The translations under genes and the position numbers were made by a program. A DNA stretch of 64,000 bases from the NCBI GenBank assembly GCA_944739405.2, contig OX123199.2, forward strand, positions 6,375,898 through 6,439,897, written 5' to 3'. Below the pieces are notes generated by a model that worked only from the letters and a program-made list of their open reading frames with translations, made no database searches and had not been told where the DNA came from. The stretch comes from Euclidia mi (lineage: Eukaryota > Arthropoda > Insecta > Lepidoptera > Erebidae). Positions 21,885 to 31,979 of this stretch are shown here, piece by piece; the stretch's first letter is position 1; every line of letters starts with the position of its first letter.

Positions 21885-21969
21885 ATTATACAAGGTTATA
21901 TAGCGGGTCTTACTCGCGATAAATATAAGATTTATCGCGAGTAAGACCCGCTACATAACCTTGTATAAT
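21885..21969. repeat. 40-bp near-perfect palindrome
   Basis: Arms 21885-21924 and 21930-21969 (ATTATACAAGGTTATATAGC...) match with a single mismatch around a 5-nt loop. Confidence 0.95.
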
Positions 21970-22290
21970 TTATTATTATTGATAGTACAGCAATTTAATA
22001 TGTACTTAATTTATTTACTGATGTATTTTAACTTCTTCATTTACTAAAAAAGATACTGCTTTATGTCGCGGTAACGCATATTTCGATACTCTCAAGAGAA
22101 TCAAAACTCATAGGGTACTTTCCGTTGACCTAAAACTGTGAAATTTGGCAAGTAACTCAGTTATCTAGTATGCATTCAAGGAGATATATGAAATCTACAC
22201 ATTTCTAATTAAATAATAAAAATAGTCTTTAAAAAGATCTAAATTGAAAATTGAGGCTAATAGGTCAAGTGAGGTATCATAGGATAGGGC
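21970..22290. other. Unassigned AT-rich DNA
   Basis: No feature recognised. Confidence 0.3.
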
Positions 22291-22293
22291 TTA

Positions 22294-22651
22294 AAGCTGA
22301 TTTTCCACCAGAGTGGCGAGACGAGGCGAGGCGAGGAGAGAATTGAAATTTGTATGGCAAATTTTCAATTCTCTCCCAGCGCATCTTTGGTGGAAACAGT
22401 GTGGATTGACGAGAATATGCGAGGCGTGAATTGAAATATTTGTTTGTGTAAAAATGAACCGTATTGCTTTCAACATAGAGTATAAATTAACCAGTACCAG
22501 TATATCTTTATCTAATGAAGCCTACGGGCGGCGCGGCGGTCACGCGCGTGCTCGCACGAGCTCGCGATGGCTATATTTAGTGGAAAAGAGTCAGTGCGAT
22601 TTCAATTCTCTTCTCGCCTAGTCTCGTCTCGCCACTCGGTGGAAAATCACC
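22294..22651. mobile_element. MITE, copy 1 of an adjacent pair
   Basis: Left end AAGCTGATTTTCCACC followed by GAGACGAGGCGAGG; right end TCGTCTCGCCACTCGG then TGGAAAATCACC. Preceded by TTA. A hairpin (GAGAGAATTGAAA ... TTTTCAATTCTCTC) lies near the left end. The interior TCACGCGCG...GCTCGCGATGGC is GC-rich. Confidence 0.8.
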
Positions 22652-22654
22652 TTA

Positions 22655-22860
22655 AAGGTGATTTTCCACCAGAGTGGTGGAAACGACACTCAAACATCAC
22701 TGTACCTATATCTTTATCTAATGAAGCCTATGGGTGGCGCAGCGGTCACGCGCGAGCTCGCGCGAGCTCGCGATGGCTATTTTTAGTGGAAAAGGGTCAG
22801 TGCGATTTCAATTCTCTCCTCGCCTCGCCTCGTCTCGCCCCTCTGGTGGAAAATCACCTT
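22655..22860. mobile_element. MITE, copy 2 (internally deleted)
   Basis: Begins AAGGTGATTTTCCACC one or a few bases after copy 1 ends and finishes GGTGGAAAATCACCTT. Interior matches the right half of copy 1 (TTATCTAATGAAGCC, GCTCGCGATGGC, CAGTGCGATTTCAATTC). Confidence 0.8.
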
Positions 22861-22944
22861 CATATGCATATTTCAAAACGTATTTTATATACGACGCGTT
22901 TTTTTATAAATTAATAGTTAATACGGTCCTCTTGTATTAGTTTG

Positions 22945-22995
22945 TACGGAACCTTCGGTGGGCGAGTCCGACTCACACTTGCCTGGTTTTTTTCA
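22945..22995. mobile_element. Right end of a GGTTCCGTACC-type MITE
   Basis: GTACGGAACCTTCGG followed by GCGAGTCCGACTCAC, the right-end block seen at 16880-16920. Confidence 0.65.
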
Positions 22996-24975
22996 CGGTC
23001 TACCACAATAATTACCAAAAAGTTAGGTAGAAATTGACAGGCTTCTCATTTCAATGTTGTTTTAAGTCACGTGTCCAAAGGCCTTTGGTCAAAGCTTTTT
23101 TACAAAGAGAAACACGGAAATGTTTTGAAACTACAGCTACTGTTTCTCTACCAGGAATTTGTCCCGAATTTATTTGTATTATTTTTCCGTGTTTATACAA
23201 TCTGCCTGTTTTTACTACTTGCTTAGAGAAAACGTGATACCAGCTTTGCTTATTGGATGGTTATTTCGTAACTGACTGCATTAGATTTTACAGTATACTT
23301 AATTATAGTCGCATTTTACTTGCGAGGGAAAATCGTAATTTATATTTTGAAAGCGAAACAAAAAGCCAAACTCACTTCTATACTCCTATTAAAATATATT
23401 TTTTGTATAATTTTGTGATTATCACATGATACATAAAGCCTTAAATCAAACTAGTCATTAAAATAGCCTCCATATAAAGCTTTTAATCGTTGCATAACCC
23501 GGCCTCTCGTGGCAACATCCGACCTATCACGTCCTTCGTCTGCCAATTACACTGTCCACCCGCATCGGCTGAACAGCTCTTGTTCTATTTCTAGTACGTA
23601 CCGCTATGCAATTCAATTAAATGGCTTTAACGTATAGTTAGTAACTTTAAACTAATCTAAATTTACATAGCCACATACATAAGCTTAATAACTTTGCGAT
23701 ATAATGGCACGCATACCCATACGATACACTATGTCTCTTGTATGAAACAAGCAATGGCCAGTAACAAAAAATCAACTACGCTTACAGCAACGAAGTTCAA
23801 ACTGAGATTAGTCTCTTGAAAACTTCAGTCTAGACGGCTATAAAAGGTTATAAAGCAAAGAGTACAAAGAAGAGCTAGCATGCTCTACCCCAAGTTTGAT
23901 GTTTACTCTCGCCTCAAAGGATCCCGTGAGCTGTTACAGTCCTTTTTGCCTACCGACGCAAGTTTTACAACGGCTTTTAAATTCTGAAGCCAGCTTCCAT
24001 TGTACGATCAAGGACGTCACTGCGAGTAATGGGATTAAAGAGACTCGTACCTTGTCTCAGTTGGGCCCATATTGACGTTAAATATTCACGATGGTACGCC
24101 GTGGCCGCAGAGGCGAAACGCCTTTTTATTTGTGAAATGAACAACCACTTCATCTAAAAGTGAATTTGTACAAATGTTTTGAGGTGTGAGAGAAAATGTT
24201 AAAAATAAAAAGAAGAAAGAAGTGCTATATCGTGGCTGAGATCTTTAGTAAAACTATTATGTTCTAATATGTGTTGTTGGTACGAGAAAATTTTATTTCT
24301 CTTAAAAGTTTACTCGTTGATGATGTAGGTACGATATACGAATAATACGTAGGTACGTCACGTCCAGACTGCGTCCGACTTTCGACATTTAACAGTATCC
24401 GTTTAAATATGCTTCAATAAGTACGCAGCACCATTAAAAAAGGAATTATAATTGGCGATTTAAATATTTCGAATTTGTCTTGTGTATTTTTTTACTGATT
24501 ATCTTTTGCAGATTTTTTTGCTACAGAGATGACTAATATAATTTAACCTCAAAATACACTAATTACGGGAACTAATGAAAGCTTAGGCGTCTTTTTATAA
24601 ACCTTTTATATTAAGCTAGAGCTGATATCAATGAATCTTTTATCCAAAAGGCTTCTGAATTCATTAAATTCGTAATCTGTATATATTATGAAGGAGTAAG
24701 AATTTTTCCTTGACGCGCTAATGAACAATTTAGTCGTCGTAAAGACAATTCTTTTGCTAATAATGATTTCCTTTCCCTAATTAACCTGAACTGGCCTATG
24801 AAACTAATAATTATGCAAGAAAAATTATTACTCATTATGTGTAACATTTGACTCAACATTTTATAAAACTGAAAGTAACTGATTCTACACACTACAGTCT
24901 TACCAAATTTTATACTAAGGGCTAGCTGAGCTGTCTGGTGAATACTGGTTAAATGACAACAAATAGCATCATACA
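22996..24975. other. Unassigned DNA
   Basis: Nearly 2 kb with no recognised repeat, RNA or protein motif. All open frames are short and lack recognisable domains. It is the longest repeat-poor stretch in the window and could hold unrecognised non-coding or low-copy sequence. Confidence 0.4.
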
Positions 24976-24978
24976 TAA

Positions 24979-25068
24979 TAATGTCTTTGAATTTTACAAT
25001 TTATCTCAACCTTGCAAACGTTGCAAAACTGGGTTTTCGTATTTCATTTTAACTGGTATATTGATATT
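24979..25068 (+). repeat. Direct duplication, copy 1
   Basis: TGTCTTTGAATTTTACAAT to ACTGGTATATTGATATTA, repeated at 25278-25375 on the far side of a Helitron-like element. Confidence 0.85.
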
Positions 25069-25069
25069 A

Positions 25070-25272
25070 TCTTAATATATAAAATCCTTGCGTTACTGAC
25101 TGACAGACACGCTACAGCCGAAGCTATTGGGCGCAGGAAGCTGAAATTTGGCATGTATGTTCCTTGGTGACCGTAGGAGTGCACTAAGAAGGGATTTCCC
25201 GAAATTCCCACGGGATCGGCCAAAACGGGTAAATTTAAAAAAAAAGCAGGCGTAGCTGCTGGCGTCCACTAG
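25070..25272 (+). mobile_element. Short Helitron-like element
   Basis: Starts TCTTAATATATAAAATCC after A and ends GCTGCTGGCGTCCACTAG before T, with TC 5' and CTAG 3' ends. It is 203 bp and non-coding, and is the reference copy for this family. Confidence 0.82.
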
Positions 25273-25277
25273 TCATT

Positions 25278-25375
25278 CATATGTCTTTGTATTTTACAAT
25301 ATGTCTCAAAGATAATACCTTGCAGACGTTGCAAAACTGGGTTTTCGTATTTCATTTTAACTGGTCTATTGATAT
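25278..25375 (+). repeat. Direct duplication, copy 2
   Basis: Near-copy of 24979-25068 (GCAAAACTGGGTTTTCGTAT shared), with a few extra bases. Confidence 0.85.
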
Positions 25376-25379
25376 TAAC

Positions 25380-25467
25380 GGCTAAGGCGGAGGTCGTGGG
25401 TTCGGTTCCTACCCAGGATGGAATTTTGTGTAATGATAACGACGACTTTTACTGTGTCTGGTTGTAA
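25380..25467 (+). mobile_element. tRNA-like SINE fragment
   Basis: Contains GGTCGTGGGTTCGGTTCC (box B) and TTTTGTGTAATGATAA. Short and diverged. Confidence 0.5.
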
Positions 25468-25673
25468 TCTTAATATATAAAATCCTTACGTTACTGACTG
25501 ACTGACAGACACGCTACAGCCGAAACTATTGGGCGCAGGAAGCTGAAATTTGGCATGTATGTTCCTTGGGGACCGTAGGGGTGCACTAAGAAGGGATTTC
25601 CCGAAATCCACACGGGATCGGCCAAAAGCGGTAAATTAAAAAAAAAGCAGGCGTAGCTGCTGGCGTCCTTTAG
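25468..25673 (+). mobile_element. Short Helitron-like element
   Basis: About 95% like 25070-25272 by eye: TCTTAATATATAAAATCC ... GCTGCTGGCGTCCTTTAG then T. Confidence 0.82.
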
Positions 25674-25689
25674 TTTACAAATAAAATGT

Positions 25690-25991
25690 ATAAACTTAAA
25701 TTATATTCACCCAAGTCCTGAGGGAACTACTTCGCGTACTCGGTTAATTTATAGCCTAAGTTACTGCTTGGTACGTCAGCTATACGCCCCGTGAAAGCCC
25801 CGTCAAAATCGGTCCAGCCGTTCCAGAGATTAGCGAGAAGAAACAAATAGACAGACGGACAGACAGACACACAAAAATTAAAAAAAAATGTCATTTCGGT
25901 ATATGTACCGTGTATACATCCATACACATTTATTTTATTCGGTTATTTTAATATTACAAACAGACACTCCAATTTTATTTATGTGTATAGA
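25690..25991 (-). mobile_element. Helitron 5' end
   Basis: The minus-strand 5' terminus TCTATACACATAAATAAAAT is at 25991, followed by T. The interior has (CAGA)n and AATCGGTCCAGCCGTT. The 3' terminus is missing, lost at or near the preceding element. Confidence 0.75.
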
Positions 25992-25993
25992 TT

Positions 25994-26262
25994 AAGCGGC
26001 GATAGCCCGGTGATGTACGTAACAGACTGTTGAGACGATGGTCTTGGGTTCTAACCCCAGGTTCCCGGGCACACACCTCTGACTTTTCTAAGTTATGTGT
26101 GAGTTAAAAATCTTAATTATCGCTCGCTTAACAATGTGCCCGGTAGATGGCAATAGGCTCGCGCCCTATTACATACCAAACATAACTGGCTAAGTGGGGT
26201 GTGTAACACACCTCTGCCTACCCCTTCGGGGATTAAAAGCAAGTTATGTTATGTTAAAATAT
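25994..26262 (+). mobile_element. SINE-C, full length
   Basis: Head GCGGCGATAGCCCGGTGATG, box B-like GGGTTCTAACCCC, body GCAATAGGCTCGCGCCC, tail CCCCTTCGGGGATTAAAAGC. Confidence 0.85.
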
Positions 26263-26487
26263 ATTTATAGCAGTAAGTTTATCAGCTAATGTACATATTA
26301 TATGTAAGTATATCGATGCTTAATTTGAAATCATTTGTCGTAGAATATCTTTTTCTTTTTTGCGACAACGTTAAACAACATTGTATGTAAGCCATATAAA
26401 TGTTTTATTCTAGGATCGATCGTACTTGAGTCAGTGTTTTATAATGATTGTGGAGGAGTCTGTAATGTACTGAAGGCTTGTCAATAA
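26263..26487. other. Unassigned AT-rich DNA
   Basis: No feature recognised. Confidence 0.3.
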
Positions 26488-26857
26488 TGACCGGTTTACA
26501 CGAACTTAGTAGCTAAGCGCTTAGTACTTGTTACTAATACTAAGTCCTGATGTGTAAACAAGCGGATTAGTGCTTAGTATTCGTGTTTGTGTATAGTGCA
26601 AGTGAATAGGAAACCATCCTAATTACTAAGCGACAAGCCGATACCCCCAACACGATTTACTAAGCACTTGTCGCTTGCTGACCGTGTGTGAACAGCTTGA
26701 CAAGATAGTTAGTGACATCATTCCATTTCGAATATCTGGTCACTAATAACTTCTACTGGCTCCAATGTGTAAACGGTTACTTGTTACTTGTCATATTGAG
26801 GCTTAGTATAGTGACAAGTACTAAGCGCTTAGCTACTAAGTTCGTGTAAACCGGCCA
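26488..26857. mobile_element. 370-bp MITE with long TIRs, PIF/Harbinger-like
   Basis: Terminal inverted repeats of 44 bp (TGACCGGTTTACACGAAC ... on the left, TGGCCGGTTTACACGAAC reversed on the right) differ at one position. TAA stands on each side (26485-26487, 26858-26860), a 3-bp duplication of the TWA type used by PIF/Harbinger. The interior has repeated CTAAGC motifs. No coding sequence. Confidence 0.9.
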
Positions 26858-26984
26858 TAAGGGAATCTCGTATACGATACGTGCAATCAGAAGGTCGCCG
26901 TTCGTTGGACAAATATTACGTAGATTTGCATTTGTAATTTGTTGATTGTTTGTGGGCTTGAAATGTAAACAAGAATTGACTGGG

Positions 26985-27062
26985 TGTATAGCGTAGAGGA
27001 TGGAGTACTCCCTACGCCGTTTAACCTAAGTCGTGTGTTGTGGGTTCGATTCGATGAAATAA
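26985..27062 (+). mobile_element. SINE-A head fragment
   Basis: tRNA-like GTATAGCGTAGAGGATGG with box B GTGGGTTCGATTC. Confidence 0.5.
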
Positions 27063-27073
27063 TACTGTTTGTA

Positions 27074-27295
27074 CTGACTGCCTCCTTGGTCCAGTGGTTA
27101 GCGTATGTGACTTCTGATCGGAGGTTCCGGGTTCAATTCCCGGGTCGGGCAAAAGTGGTACTGGGTTTTTCTGAATACTCAGTAGCCGCACGGAGTCTGG
27201 TGATGTGCCCGGTAACGGCAATAGATTCACCCCCTATTACGTGGGACCTAAAAATTCATGGCGAAATGTGGGTGTCATATTACACCTCTGCATTT
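27074..27295 (+). mobile_element. SINE-B, 3'-shortened
   Basis: Head CTGCCTCCTTGGTCCAGTGG and box B GGGTTCAATTCCCGG; ends in the TACACCTCTGC block with the last tail lost, 10 bp before the Helitron boundary. Confidence 0.85.
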
Positions 27296-27389
27296 ATTTT
27301 ATTACTAGCTGCTGCCCGCGACGTCGTCTGCGTGAACGCTATACAGCACCTAACTATTAAATAAATACCTCCGATTATACCTTTTAAAA

Positions 27390-27672
27390 AATACGTGGCG
27401 GCGATAGCCCAGTGGTGTATGTAACGGACTGCCGAGACGATGGTCTTGGGGTCGATCCCCAGCTACCCCGGGCACACACCTATGACTTTTCGAAGTTATG
27501 TGTGTATTAAAAAATATTAATTAATTATCGCTCGCTTAACAATGTGCCCGGTAAATGGCAATAGGCTCGCCCCCTATTACATTGGGACCGAAACATATCT
27601 GGCGAAGTGTGGGTGTGTAATACACCTCTGCCTACCCCTTCGGGGATAAAAGGCGTGAAGATATGAGAAGAT
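27390..27672 (+). mobile_element. SINE-C inserted in H1
   Basis: Full-length SINE-C between 16-bp duplications ATTATACCTTTTAAAA (27374-27389 and 27673-27688). The same insertion, with the same left flank, is in H2 at 43315 onward. Confidence 0.93.
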
Positions 27673-28162
27673 ATTATACCTTTTAAAATAACATTCATTT
27701 ACCCGTTTCTTCTTTATATTTCATACCTGCAGAAAGTGTAGTAACAGAGTGAGACTGTCTTGTGTAAAATTGACCTTCAAAAAGTGCTGATTTTCAGCCT
27801 GCTTTGAATAAATGACTTTATGGTGATTCTGCTGAATTAAGTCATAAGTTGTGACTGAAACAGATGGAGAAAATAAGGAATACTTACATAAAAGGGGAAA
27901 ATACATACTTATAGGACTTCTCGATATACAACATTAGTGGTTTGGCTCTCCGGAGCCAAAATGTAAAGAGAGTCAGGACTGGTGACGCGGGAGCAAGCGA
28001 CATATAGGACACCCGCTGCCCTCAATGTCTGCCTCTGCGACTTATTGTTGGTCTTCGCGAAGCAAACACTCACGGGGAACTGTATGCGCTTGAATTATGA
28101 GGTATGAGAGGAATGCGTGGTATAAATACTGCCTCGCTGACGCCACAACCCGTAAGAATTTC

Positions 28163-28705
28163 CTAAATGGTGTGTCTGTGGAGCAAGATGACTTTCAGGC
28201 GGGTCACGTTACACAACTTCGGAGGAGATAGGTTCCGAAGAAGCATAATCGGGACACCGACCTTCAGCTTGATGCTATGCGCTGGAAGTTCACTTGCTGA
28301 CTGGGAGTTCAGAAATTCCACGGGATAATGTGTGGCGTTTTCTTGCTCGACGACAGTGTTTATAGAGGTGTAGACCACTTCATTCCTCTCAATTTCCGAG
28401 AGAATGCATTCGTTAATTGCTACAGCCTGATCAGTTTTGGGCGTCAAAATAGGCCACTCACACACTCACGAATTCTGCTATTACGGTATACAGCTGTATA
28501 ATTCTAAGCTGCATACAACTCTACTGAGAGACTCTGGAAGCACCACCTGTCCACCTCTCTCCTCTGGTAGAGTGTCTTCGCCAAGACTTAGAAAGACATC
28601 TTAGAATTGTTGAGCACGTGCATTGACGCCAAGCTGAGCTCTCATATTAATGGTCAAGCTCAGCATACGAACTCTTGACCACAACAAAGATAATTTCAAC
28701 GAAGC
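28163..28705 (-). pseudogene. H1 helicase, C-terminal part
   Basis: From the SINE-I junction the minus strand reads SLTINMRAQLG, then after frame breaks ILTPKTDQAVAINECIL, YPVEFLNSQSASELP and VGVPIMLLRNLSPPKLCN. These are the motif IV-V region blocks of Helitron Pif1-type helicases. A stop and a frameshift split the two parts. The final arginine-finger block (HGQLYVACSR type) is missing. Confidence 0.87.
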
Positions 28706-28713
28706 ACTCACCT

Positions 28714-28945
28714 TGTCCGTGTGGTGACGGATTAAGAATATGGAATGTCACACCCCATATCATCCCATGGATGTCGTAAGAGCCGACAGAGGGAGCAAGA
28801 ACAGCAATGTAAGAGAAGGAAAACTTGATACAAACCCTATACCAACCCGTTTGGCCAGCGTGGTATAGTAGGCCAATTCTTCCTTTCAAAGAAGAGGCCT
28901 AGTCCAGCAGTGGACTGTTAAAGGCTGATGATGATGATGATGATG
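28714..28945 (+). mobile_element. SINE-I inserted in the H1 helicase
   Basis: 232 bp: TCCCATGGATGTCGTAAGAG near the start, GGCCAGCGTGGTATAGTAGG in the middle, GTCCAGCAGTGGACTG then (GATGAT)n at the end. Target duplication ACTCACCT at 28706-28713 and 28946-28953. It splits the helicase relic between ADEV and the next block. Confidence 0.93.
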
Positions 28946-28953
28946 ACTCACCT

Positions 28954-29369
28954 CGTCAGCCCTCGATCCCCGCGTCACCACGGGAAGCGTTTGTCAGGAA
29001 TCGTCACTGAACAGAACTGTGACCACTTAAATGCTCGTTCCTGTGGATGTCCTGCAGGGTTCTGTCCATGGCCTGAACTGCCTTCCTATTGGCCATCGTA
29101 CGCTCATCCCATACGATCAGAGAGCAATCCTTGAGCACGTGTCCCTTATTACTGTTACGTGACACACCACAAACGGGTGTTACGGCGCTCTCTAAATCGA
29201 TGGGAAATTTAAACATGGTCTGTGCTGTCTTGCTACCCGGAAGCAGTGTGGCAGCGATTGCCGGCAACGCTACAGCAATGACAATTTTTCCTTGCCACCT
29301 GACCTCTGCAAGTATGCCAGTAGTAACAAATGTTTTTCCTGTTCCACCAGGAGCATCCAAGAAAAACAT
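28954..29369 (-). pseudogene. H1 helicase, Walker A/B part
   Basis: Minus-strand frame with Walker A DAPGGTGKTF, then CSLIVWDERTMANRKA (Walker B region) and MDRTLQDI. After a frameshift it continues TVLFSDDS-stop-QTLPVVTRGSRADEV, the QxLPVxxRG block. The stop is TGA where H2 has CGA (Arg). Helicase unwinds DNA during rolling-circle transposition; this copy cannot encode an active one. Confidence 0.9.
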
Positions 29370-29545
29370 TTAAGCCTGGCTTTGCCCAACGCTTTCAAGA
29401 ACGGTGCCGTAAAATTCGTAAGGTGGTCATTTCAAATTGTCTCAGCGTTATACTCCCAATTTTCACGGTCTTGATGCGGTGATGACTGGGAAGCTGGTAA
29501 CAAATATTTGAACAGTGGATTGCCACTGATAGAAATGACCACGTC

Positions 29546-30241
29546 TTAAAGTGAACTGAGACAGGTGTTCAGCCCACGGTCATCAGTTACTTCGACTTCG
29601 TCTCTAGTAACACGCCTCAAAGCTCGTAGAAAATCTTCAGACAGATGATGGCGATACTTCTCCCAGAAAGCTACCGCGTTGGCGACTCCACAAAACACCA
29701 AGATGACGTCAAACAGATGACGCATGCGGCTGGGACTGTCACTGACGCTCGCCTCCGCGAGGTTGTCATCCCAGTATTGGTCACCGTCGAGAAAGTGACG
29801 TACTACGCAGGCTGTGCGGTAAGTGAGATACTCCAAGCCATCAAATGTCCTCAGAAAGGCGAAAGACGTTGGGCCTCGGACCGTGTGAAGTAACAACCGC
29901 AGAAAATTGCATTCGACATTATTTGTGTGTACGGTATAAACTCTACAAAATGCGGTGTCCTTGAAACTTCTAAGAAAACCTTCCACAGCACCTGCTCGAC
30001 AACGTCGGTTAAATACACCCTTTTGCTTCTCGTACGTGTAATATGAAGGCATCTTGTCATGCGTAAGCGACCTCCCAAACTGATCGATTTTACAGAGCCT
30101 GAAAAATGCCAAGAGAGTTGTTTGACGCGGATTTTCCAAATGCTCAGCAACGCTGTCGGGATCAAAATATATGCGCTGGCCGTGCGCTAGGTGGTCGTGT
30201 AAATGCATTACGGTAGGATGCTTCTCATGTATAGAGAACAC
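29546..30241 (-). pseudogene. H1 RepHel segment between Rep and helicase
   Basis: 231-codon open frame with FSIHEKHPTVMHLHDHL, NPRQTTLLAFFRLC, FLRLLLHTVRGPTSFAFLRT and RTACVVRHFL ... YWDDNLAEA. These blocks are typical of the linker region upstream of the helicase in Helitron RepHel proteins (FYLRLLL..VRGPTSF). The upstream catalytic HUH and two-Tyr Rep domain is absent. The frame is disrupted after TCLSSL. Confidence 0.88.
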
Positions 30242-30300
30242 CAGTATCCGCCAAACCGCTTCAGACGTAACAACAGTGGTTATATACAGTTAATCCAAAC

Positions 30301-30367
30301 AAAGGTACGTGCTATATGTATATCAAGGAAGATTGTCTTCCTTGATATACATATAGCACGTACCTTT
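30301..30367. repeat. Perfect 32-bp palindrome in H1 only
   Basis: Arms 30301-30332 (AAAGGTACGTGCTATATGTA...) and 30336-30367 are exact reverse complements around a 3-nt loop TTG. H2 at the corresponding site has only the left arm (ATATGTATATCCCGGAAGAC) and no right arm. Confidence 0.95.
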
Positions 30368-31202
30368 AAAGCAACTTTACATGCGACATGAAAATATATT
30401 AATTAAGAAGCAATAATTACACCAATGTGACCAAAATGTGTATTTTGTACTAACTCTATTACTATTTATTCTGACAGAAATGATGTAAGCAATCAAGTGT
30501 GGCGATGGTGTAGTTAATTAATTAAATAATTTCAACTGCTCATCTCTGAAACCAATTAAAAATACAATTTTTAAGAAGAAAATGCACAACTCCATCTATG
30601 ACTTTTGAAAACAACTATTAACGTCGCCAACATGTTCAAATTTAAATTATTTATATCCAAAAAGGGCTTACACATGTAATTCGACTTGATATTTTTGAAC
30701 TCTCTTAGATGGCGCTACATTAAAATTGTCTTGATTCTACATAAATTCAATTAATTATGTTTATCAGCCTAAGTTACTTATATTGTGTGATTTTTATAGT
30801 GTGAAGCTAGCTTATAGCATAGTTAACATAATAACAACATTCAAATATGCATTGTTACATTACACGTTGTTACAGAATGCGTTAAAGAAATAAAGGTTCT
30901 CTGCTCGTTCCCTGTAGGTCATAGCGTGATAATATGTAGCCTATGTGTTGACCCGACTTTTTAATAATATTTGTGCCAAATTTGAAGTAAATCCATGCAG
31001 TACTTTTTTACTTTATCCCGGTCATAAGGACAAACAGATAAACAGATAAACAGACAAACAGATAAACAGACAAACAGACAAAAATTCTAAAAACTATATT
31101 TTTGGCCTCGGTATCGATAGTAGATCACACCCCAATTATTCTTTTAAAAAAATATTCAATGTACAGTTTTGACTTTCCTACCATTTTATTATATGTATAG
31201 AT

Positions 31203-31262
31203 ATTACACATATTTACACATCTGCCTACCCCTTTGGGGATAAAGGCGTGAGACGATAAAAA
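31203..31262 (+). mobile_element. SINE-C/D tail fragment
   Basis: CTGCCTACCCCTTTGGGGAT then AAAGGCGTGAGACGAT, directly at the H1 5' boundary. Confidence 0.75.
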
Positions 31263-31748
31263 AATACTTTTTTAAATTTGATTTATTTTTTGTTCATTTG
31301 TCTAGTATGGGTGTCCGTTTATTGAATGTTTGTAAAACTCACCAAGACGCAACATGTTTGGCGCTATAAAATTATTCTCGCAAGAAAAGTTCAATTGTAA
31401 ACAGTAAAATTATGATTTTGTAGCGAAAATATATTACTTGAAAGTCAAACGGAACAAATATTAGTCGGGTGAGTTTTAATATAAAACTATATATTTACCT
31501 TTTACCCTTTCTGGATTTACAAATGAACCGCTTTTGTTTGACTTTTATGACTAATCATAAAGACGATGAAGTAATAAAATTTATTCATTCTTTGTCTTAT
31601 TTGTACACTATTATAAGAGTATTTTTTTGACTAAAAATGGTTTGTCTGGACAGAAAATGCATACTGATCTTCATTGCTATAATGATCCCGGTTGCATCCA
31701 AGTTCCCATTTTCAATTACTCAAATTTTGTATTGATTTTTATAATTTA
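31263..31748. other. Unassigned AT-rich DNA
   Basis: A SINE-G-like scrap ATCCCGGTTGCATCCAAG (minus) lies at about 31685; otherwise nothing recognised. Confidence 0.35.
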
Positions 31749-31956
31749 CTAGAGGACGCCAGCAGCTACGTCTGCATTTTTTTTAAAATTTACCCGTTTT
31801 GGCCGATCCCGTGGGAATTTCGGGAAATCCCTTCTTAGTGCACCCCTACGGTCTCCAAGGAATATACATGCCAAATTTCAGCTTCCTGCGCCCAATAGTT
31901 TCGGCTGTAGCGTGTCTGTCAGTCAGTCAGTAACGCAAGGATTTTATATATTAAGA
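31749..31956 (-). mobile_element. Short Helitron-like element
   Basis: Minus-strand copy of the 25070 family: 5' TCTTAATATATAAAATCC at 31956, 3' GCTGCTGGCGTCCTCTAG at 31749, flanked by A (31748) and T (31957). Confidence 0.85.
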
Positions 31957-31979
31957 TTAATTACTTAAATTTTCACATG

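Larger units (their letters stand above)
27305..31201 (-). mobile_element. Helitron H1, 3.9 kb, helicase-bearing, non-autonomous
   Basis: Minus-strand 5' end TCTATACATATAATAAAATG at 31201; 3' end GTCGCGGGCAGCAGCTAG at 27305; flanked by A (27304) and T (31202). Carries pieces of a Pif1-type helicase with stops and frameshifts, no HUH Rep domain, and about 950 bp of 5' non-coding DNA with a (CAGATAAA)n stretch. Contains SINE-C (27390-27672), SINE-I (28714-28945) and a perfect hairpin (30301-30367). Its close relative H2 is at 43230-46975. Confidence 0.93.

Noticed and set aside
27305..31201. Autonomous Helitron
   Set aside because: No Rep HUH domain, several stops and frameshifts, SINE in the helicase.
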